From an uncultured Chloroflexota bacterium (GTDB lineage: Bacteria; Chloroflexota; Dehalococcoidia; UBA3495): a stretch of DNA of 6,624 nucleotides. A program made the translations under genes and the position numbers. Shown piece by piece: positions 1 through 4,446 of this stretch. The notes below the pieces were generated by a model. It was not told where the DNA came from, did no database searches, and worked only from the letters and a program-made list of their open reading frames with translations. Every line of letters begins with the position of its first letter. Position 1 is the stretch's first letter. Where the stretch lies: assembly GCA_913052545.1 (NCBI GenBank), contig CAJXEF010000113.1, positions 1 through 6,624 on the forward strand, in the 5' to 3' direction.

Positions 1-543
1 TTCGATTTCATACCAGAAGCCGAATTAAGAGAAATGGTACTCCATGGCAAGGAATTAGGTCTTAGCACTTCCCTTTCCGGACACCTAAAATTGCAAGATT
101 TGGACGAACTAGCTCGTATCAACCCTGACATCGTGGGGGTGAGGGGTGCCGTGTGTGCAAGTGGCGATCGAGACCGTGGTGTTGCTTGGGAATCAGTAGC
201 CAACTTCAAGCGGGAGTTGGATATGAGAAAGAGTGGTGAAGTACAGGTACATCACGAGCCGCCGATAATATCATCCAACCCTTCTAATAACGGTCATGAG
301 GGTTGGACGATTATAGACGGTCGAGGAAAAAGCTGTGCGGGTGTTATTGCCGCATTGACTAGGCAAATGGAAATTGATTCTAAATCCTTCGTGGAAGCTA
401 TATTGCAGGATGCATTAAACATCTATGATGTAATCTATTGGGCCGAACAGGCAGGTCACAAATTGCTTACCCAAAGAAAAGAATTTGACGGAACCATGAG
501 GGTTTTAATTCAACCCTTTGCTGGTGCTGGTGCTCCTAGGTGA
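1..543 (+). CDS. UPF0264 (MfnB-like) domain fused to a TusA-like domain, 5' partial
   Basis: The reading frame is open from base 1, so the gene starts outside the window; 180 codons are visible. Fragment residues 1-75 resemble the end of UPF0264/DUF556 proteins: a segment ending SLSGHLKLQDLDELARINPD, then the loop GVRGAVCASGDRDRG, which in this TIM-barrel family lies at the phosphate-binding end. The characterised member, MfnB, condenses two glyceraldehyde-3-phosphates into a furan aldehyde phosphate for methanofuran. The catalytic lysines would lie upstream of the window. A polar linker (about 76-100) follows. Residues 101-161 then match the TusA sulfur-carrier pattern: D-x-R-G-x-x-C with Cys112, then a DVIYWAEQAGHKLL segment and a final DG-x-x-RVLI strand. 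TusA normally has CPxP, but this protein has CAGV. The last residues (AGAGAPR) look unstructured. The next gene begins 79 bases on. Family assignment of both parts is from remembered patterns. The UPF0264 call is strong, the TusA fold call good, and the function of the fusion unknown. Confidence 0.82.
   Translation, partial: FDFIPEAELREMVLHGKELGLSTSLSGHLKLQDLDELARINPDIVGVRGAVCASGDRDRGVAWESVANFKRELDMRKSGEVQVHHEPPIISSNPSNNGHEGWTIIDGRGKSCAGVIAALTRQMEIDSKSFVEAILQDALNIYDVIYWAEQAGHKLLTQRKEFDGTMRVLIQPFAGAGAPR
301..516 (+). other. TusA-like sulfur-carrier domain with altered CPxP motif
   Basis: This is the C-terminal domain of the fusion protein, about 72 residues, close to the size of a free TusA. 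The pattern is D-G-R-G-K-S-C, a helix (AALTRQM), a strand, D-V-I-Y-W, A-G-H-K-L-L, then D-G-T-M-R-V-L-I. These positions line up with the conserved points of TusA: the D/G/C start, DI..W, GH.LL and the last strand. The candidate sulfur-carrying cysteine is encoded at 334-336. Both prolines of CPxP are replaced (CAGV). The domain might still carry a persulfide or might be a binding relic; the sequence alone cannot say. Confidence 0.68.
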
Positions 544-613
544 CGAAAGAATAATCCGATAGTTTAGCTGTTTCCGATGGATTGTGATTGGTGGTTTATC
601 TGCTACCGGGTTT

Positions 614-617
614 GGAG
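614..617 (+). promoter_or_regulatory. Ribosome binding site of the FAD-subunit gene
   Basis: GGAG lies five bases before the ATG at 623. It decides the start: a possible GTG at 584 in the same frame has no comparable site, and the 13 residues it would add do not look like the family's N-terminus. Confidence 0.65.
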
Positions 618-622
618 AATAT

Positions 623-1546
623 ATGGCCAGATTCGAATATTTGGAACCGCGTACCCTCAGGCAGGCGATATCTATGATGGAACGGTATGGCGAGGATGCC
701 CGGCTTGTAGCTGGAAGTACCGATTTTCTGATTCGATGGAGACAAGGTACGTGGCAACCCAAAATTGTGATAAATCTCCAACATATTTCATCCTTGGATA
801 AGGTAAATTTCACTAAAAAAAATGGTCTGAGATTAGGTGCAACAGCGACGATTCAAGATATAGAAAGCAATAGGTATGTCAGGGAATACTATCCTGCTTT
901 GGCAACTGGGGCTACATCTTTCGCGGGAATCCAAATTCGTAACTTGGCTACTATCGGGGGTAACATATGTAACGCCTCCCCTGCTGGAGATACGTTGCCT
1001 GCTCTCTTTGCTTTCGGAGCTGAGTGTCGAATAATTGGGTCCGACGGAGAAAGGACAGTTCCGCTGGGTCAATTGATTACTGGCCCTGGTCAGACTAGTT
1101 TGAAAAGAGGAGAAATCTTAGCTGAGATTAGGTTGCCCTCACCTGAGCCTAATACAGGATCTATTTATATAAAGCATAGTCCTAGGGGTGCCATGGATAT
1201 AGCCACGGTTGGAGTAGCCAGTGTAATTACGTTAAGGGATGGTGGGAATTTATGTGATAACGTAAAGGTTGCTCTAGGTTGTGTCGCGCCAACTCCGATT
1301 TTAGCTACCAAAGCCGAGGATGTCCTCCGAGGGAAAACTTTAACCACTGCCCTGATCGATGAAGCTGCAAGCCAAGCTGAAGCTAGTGTTACCCCTATAG
1401 ATGACATTAGAGGCTCCGCAGGATACCGAAAATCTATCGTAGGTGCTTTGACCAAGCGGACTCTAGAACGTGCCATTGAGATGGCCCAGGGTAACGAGAT
1501 ATCTTACCAGTTGCAGCGAAACCTGGCGGTGCAAACGGCGTTTTGA
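623..1546 (+). CDS. Molybdenum hydroxylase FAD-binding (medium) subunit, CoxM/XdhB type
   Basis: This 307-residue protein is of normal family length (about 280-300). It is the flavin subunit of a xanthine-dehydrogenase/CO-dehydrogenase-type molybdenum hydroxylase and should take electrons from the [2Fe-2S] subunit to FAD and then to an external acceptor. The N-terminus FEYLEPRTLRQAI is typical. Two FAD-binding motifs are visible: AGSTDFL at 30-36 (usually AGGTD) and NLATIGGNICNASPAGD at 107-123. The C-terminal domain carries the usual GCVAPTPI (219-226) and DIRGSAGYRK (261-270). No signal peptide or membrane segment is seen, so it is cytoplasmic. The start at ATG 623 is chosen because of a GGAG five bases upstream; GTG 584 is the alternative. 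It lies 59 bases before the iron-sulfur subunit gene and is probably co-transcribed with it. Subunit identity is very secure; the physiological substrate cannot be read from this subunit. Confidence 0.95.
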   Translation: MARFEYLEPRTLRQAISMMERYGEDARLVAGSTDFLIRWRQGTWQPKIVINLQHISSLDKVNFTKKNGLRLGATATIQDIESNRYVREYYPALATGATSFAGIQIRNLATIGGNICNASPAGDTLPALFAFGAECRIIGSDGERTVPLGQLITGPGQTSLKRGEILAEIRLPSPEPNTGSIYIKHSPRGAMDIATVGVASVITLRDGGNLCDNVKVALGCVAPTPILATKAEDVLRGKTLTTALIDEAASQAEASVTPIDDIRGSAGYRKSIVGALTKRTLERAIEMAQGNEISYQLQRNLAVQTAF

Positions 1547-1593
1547 GATAAGATTTTGGATGCCTAAACACCTTGCAAAATTTCATCATGTAC

Positions 1594-1597
1594 GAGG
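1594..1597 (+). promoter_or_regulatory. Ribosome binding site supporting the GTG 1606 start
   Basis: GAGG lies eight bases before GTG 1606. The other in-frame starts, ATG 1588 and TTG 1573, have no Shine-Dalgarno-like bases at a usable distance. Starting at 1606 also gives the KKPLQINVNGE beginning that is usual for this family. Confidence 0.5.
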
Positions 1598-1605
1598 TCC
1601 AGACT

Positions 1606-2082
1606 GTGAAAAAGCCTCTTCAAATTAATGTTAATGGTGAGGGAAAACAAATTTTAGTTGAACCGTATTCATCTCTTCTTGACACACTACGAGATGATAT
1701 TCGTTTGACCGGGACAAAAAAGGGATGTGATGAAGGGGACTGCGGGGCCTGCACGGTATTTCTAAATGGTAAGCCTGTGACTTCTTGCATGGTGTTGGCC
1801 CATAGTGCGCACGACGCTGATGTGATAACTATTGAAGGTCTCGGTAATTTGGACGATATACATCCGGTTCAACAGGCCTTTGTTGATTATGGCGGCTTAC
1901 AATGTGGTTTCTGCATACCAGGTTTGATTATGTCTGCAACAGCTTTTCTTAAAGAAAACCCAGACCCTACAGAAGAAGAAGTGCGCTTTGGGATCGGGGG
2001 CAACTTGTGTCGTTGTACCGGATACTCCAAAGTTGTTGAAGCTGTGTTGGCAGCCGCACAGAATATTAATAATAAACGATAA
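1606..2082 (+). CDS. Molybdenum hydroxylase [2Fe-2S] (small) subunit, CoxS type
   Basis: This is a 158-residue electron-transfer subunit with two [2Fe-2S] clusters, linking the molybdenum site to FAD. The N-terminal plant-ferredoxin-like domain has Cys41, Cys46, Cys49 and Cys61 (GCDEGDCGACTV, then SCMVLA). The C-terminal all-helical domain has Cys100, Cys103, Cys135 and Cys137 (LQCGFCIPG and GGNLCRCTGY). Gln99, before Cys100, is the residue that in this family contacts the pterin cofactor. All eight ligands are present, so the protein should be functional. Family members usually read QCGFCTPG; here the Thr is Ile, a mild variation. The start is uncertain: GTG 1606 has a GAGG eight bases upstream and gives a normal length, while ATG 1588 (164 aa) and TTG 1573 (169 aa) lack such a site. 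It sits between the FAD and large subunits, 41 bases before the latter. Confidence 0.96.
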   Translation: MKKPLQINVNGEGKQILVEPYSSLLDTLRDDIRLTGTKKGCDEGDCGACTVFLNGKPVTSCMVLAHSAHDADVITIEGLGNLDDIHPVQQAFVDYGGLQCGFCIPGLIMSATAFLKENPDPTEEEVRFGIGGNLCRCTGYSKVVEAVLAAAQNINNKR

Positions 2083-2110
2083 CCGTTCCTCGCTCACTAA
2101 TCCATCGATT

Positions 2111-2116
2111 GAGGAG
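2111..2116 (+). promoter_or_regulatory. Ribosome binding site of the large-subunit gene
   Basis: GAGGAG lies seven bases before ATG 2124. It is the strongest Shine-Dalgarno sequence of this gene set, and it rules out the in-frame TTG at 2109, which lies upstream of it. Confidence 0.75.
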
Positions 2117-2123
2117 ATGTTTG

Positions 2124-4397
2124 ATGGTTGACTTTAAAGTCCTTGAAAAAAATTTACCTCGTATAGATGCCAGGGATAAGGTTACTGGTAAAGCAGTTTA
2201 TGCGAGCGACCTGTATCTCCCCGGTATGTTGATGTGTAAATTGTTGGCTAGTACGTATTCCCATGCCAGGATCATATCTATAGATACAACTCAGGCAGAG
2301 TCTCTTCAAGGAGTTCGGGCAATCATTACCGGTCAGGACTTTCCTGAAATTAGGTTTGGGTCGGGGGCATTAAAAGATAGATATATCATGGCCCGAGATG
2401 AGGTGTTTTACATAGGCGAGCCGGTCGCCGCAGTTGCAGCTGACGATGAGATAACTGCTCAAGAGGCTTTGGATCTAATCAAGGTGGTTTACGAGGCACT
2501 CCCGTCGGTAATCGATCCTATCACAGCTCTTACTTCTGATGCTCCACCGGTGCATTCTAATGTAGCCGATTATGAAGGATATGGTTTCACACTAGGGAAC
2601 AGTAATGTTTGTACACTGCTGGATTCAGATAGGGGAGACGTCGATCAGGCATTCAAGGATGCTGATAGGGTTTTTGAGGAAACTTATAGGTCCCAAGGTA
2701 TAAATCAAGGTTTCTTGGAGCCTATGGCATGTGTCACTAACGTCGAAGCAAATGGGCGGCTAACTGTATGGGCATCTACACAGGGTCCATATCAAATTCG
2801 CACCCAATTAGCGGGGGTATTGGATAAACCGTTATCGAGCATAAAAGTGATTCCTATGGAGTTGGGGGGTGGATTTGGTGCCAAATTGCGGTTGGCTTTT
2901 GAAGCCTTTCCTGCCCTGTTGTCATTTAAGACAGGGCGGCCTGTGAAACTAATTAACTCCCGTGAGGAAGTCTTTACTTTAAACGGTCCGAGGTTACCGG
3001 TAACTAATTACTTGAAAACTGGGGTCAACAGCGATGGAACTATAATAGCTAGAGAGGCTTACAGTATATTTGATGTGGGTGCTTATCTAGGTGCTGGACC
3101 TAACTCAGGGGTTGGGCATGGATTGGGCGCTTATAATATCCCGAATTTCCGATTAAGGTCATTTGGTGTCTACACAAATAAAATATATGTAGGATCTTAT
3201 AGAGCTTCTGGTGTAGCTGATATGACGTTTGCTGTTGAATCTCACACCGATAGTATTGCCCGTCAGATGGGGTTTGATCCGTGGGAATTCAGGATAAAAA
3301 ACGCCATAAAGGAAGGTGATGTGTCGGTTAGTGGAGCAAGAATGCCAAAGAATGGCCTCGTCGAAACTTTGCAAGCGGTCAAAGACAGGTTAGGTTTGCC
3401 GAAGAGGTTAGAAGAAGGTAGAGGTGTTGGTATCGCTGTTTGTGAATGGCGGAGCGGAAGTGGCCCTTCGACCGCCTCTATTAGCGTTAATGAAGATGGT
3501 ACGGTTAGCCTGCTAACTGGCTCTGTAGACATATCTGGTAGTGATACATCTTTAGCAGCAATCGCAGCTGAAACTCTAGGTTTGTCTCTAGACCAGGTGA
3601 TTGTTGCTAAAAGGGATACCGATCTAGCTCCATTTACTGGACCTAGTGGGGGAAGCAGAATAGTCTACAGCCAAGGGACCGCCGTCCACCGGGCAGCCGA
3701 AGCGGTCAAAGAACGCTTGTATGAATTGGCTGCAGACAGATTAGGTGTTCAGGAAGATGCCCTATCTATGAGTGGAGGCAGGATTTATATAGAAGATGAT
3801 CCCAATCAGGGGCTATCCTTTACGCAATTAGGTACATTGAGCATAAATTCTCGAAGTGGTCCAATCATAGCCACCGCCTCGCTTTCAAATATGCCATACG
3901 ATCCCGTTTTTAGTACACAGGCTGCGGAGGTTATGGTCGATAAGGCTACTGGTCAGGTTAAGGTCACTCGATATGTTCAAGCTCAAGATGTTGGGGTAGC
4001 GATAAACCCCATGTCCGTTGAAGGTCAACTTGAGGGAGGCGTGGTTCAGGGTATTGGGAGGGCATTAACAGAGGATATGCAGTTGGACTCCGAAACAGGG
4101 GCTGTAAAAACCTCATCTTTATCAACATATCTAATGCCGTTGGCTGTCGACTTGCCGGATATTGAAAACATTCTGGTTAAAGTACCATCGGTGGACGGGC
4201 CTTTTGGAGCAAGAGCTGTAGCCGAACCCCCTGGATTCGGTCCTCCTGCAGCTATAGCCAACGCAATTTTTGATGCTGTAGGTGTACGTGTACGCGAACT
4301 TCCTCTTTCGGGTGAACGAGTGTTGGCCGCGTTAGCAGGTGAGTCAATAGAAATTCGATTGGATGTAGATGCTTTGAAAAAGGCTGAAGGTACTTAA
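2124..4397 (+). CDS. Molybdenum hydroxylase molybdopterin-binding (large) subunit, CoxL/XdhA type
   Basis: This 757-residue protein is full length for the family. It is the catalytic subunit, binding the molybdenum cofactor and hydroxylating an unknown substrate with water-derived oxygen. The N-terminal hammerhead domain (about 12-130) begins PRIDARDKVTGKAVYASDL. Molybdenum-binding parts follow: GGGFGAK (248-254), the active-site loop YRASGVADMTFAVES (359-373), TGSVDISGSDTSLAAIAAE (465-483), GGSRIVYSQGTAV (509-521), and the C-terminal AEPPGFGPPAAIANAI (700-715) holding the expected catalytic Glu701. The CO-dehydrogenase loop AYRCSFR is absent, so it is not a true form I CoxL. It is also not clearly form II, whose loop is AYRGAGR. 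No signal peptide is visible, so it is cytoplasmic. The start ATG 2124 has GAGGAG seven bases upstream. It is last of the three subunit genes, and its stop lies in the left arm of a long hairpin shared with the convergent gene. Family is certain; substrate is unknown. Confidence 0.95.
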   Translation: MVDFKVLEKNLPRIDARDKVTGKAVYASDLYLPGMLMCKLLASTYSHARIISIDTTQAESLQGVRAIITGQDFPEIRFGSGALKDRYIMARDEVFYIGEPVAAVAADDEITAQEALDLIKVVYEALPSVIDPITALTSDAPPVHSNVADYEGYGFTLGNSNVCTLLDSDRGDVDQAFKDADRVFEETYRSQGINQGFLEPMACVTNVEANGRLTVWASTQGPYQIRTQLAGVLDKPLSSIKVIPMELGGGFGAKLRLAFEAFPALLSFKTGRPVKLINSREEVFTLNGPRLPVTNYLKTGVNSDGTIIAREAYSIFDVGAYLGAGPNSGVGHGLGAYNIPNFRLRSFGVYTNKIYVGSYRASGVADMTFAVESHTDSIARQMGFDPWEFRIKNAIKEGDVSVSGARMPKNGLVETLQAVKDRLGLPKRLEEGRGVGIAVCEWRSGSGPSTASISVNEDGTVSLLTGSVDISGSDTSLAAIAAETLGLSLDQVIVAKRDTDLAPFTGPSGGSRIVYSQGTAVHRAAEAVKERLYELAADRLGVQEDALSMSGGRIYIEDDPNQGLSFTQLGTLSINSRSGPIIATASLSNMPYDPVFSTQAAEVMVDKATGQVKVTRYVQAQDVGVAINPMSVEGQLEGGVVQGIGRALTEDMQLDSETGAVKTSSLSTYLMPLAVDLPDIENILVKVPSVDGPFGARAVAEPPGFGPPAAIANAIFDAVGVRVRELPLSGERVLAALAGESIEIRLDVDALKKAEGT

Positions 4398-4446
4398 CCT
4401 GGTTAAAGCACGTCATGCGCTTAATTAGGAGCTTTCACCAGGTTAA
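4394..4446. terminator. Hairpin between convergent genes, probable bidirectional terminator
   Basis: The left arm (4394-4409, TTAACCTGGTTAAAGC) pairs with the right arm (4431-4446, GCTTTCACCAGGTTAA) over 16 positions with a single mismatch, closing a 21-base loop. The left arm contains the TAA stop of the rightward large-subunit gene (4395-4397). The right arm contains the TAA stop of the leftward gene (4443-4445 on the other strand). No T-run follows on the plus strand. On the minus strand five Us come about 12 bases after the stem, too far for a textbook intrinsic terminator. The structure is clear in the sequence; the terminator role is inferred from position. Confidence 0.7.

Noticed and set aside
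553..583. Weak inverted repeat AATCC(G)AT ... ATGGATT in the gap before the FAD-subunit gene, considered as a terminator or operator.
   Set aside because: Only seven AT-rich pairs with a bulge and no T-run; this is expected by chance in a gap of this size.
544..622. Search for a promoter between the fusion gene and the FAD-subunit gene.
   Set aside because: No convincing -35/-10 pair was seen. The 79-base gap allows either read-through or an unrecognised promoter.
584..622. Longer start (GTG 584) for the FAD subunit.
   Set aside because: It has no ribosome binding site, whereas ATG 623 has GGAG at five bases and yields the family N-terminus.
2124..4397. Annotation of the three-gene set as aerobic carbon monoxide dehydrogenase.
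   Set aside because: The large subunit lacks the AYRCSFR active-site loop with its catalytic cysteine; only the general CoxMSL architecture is shared.
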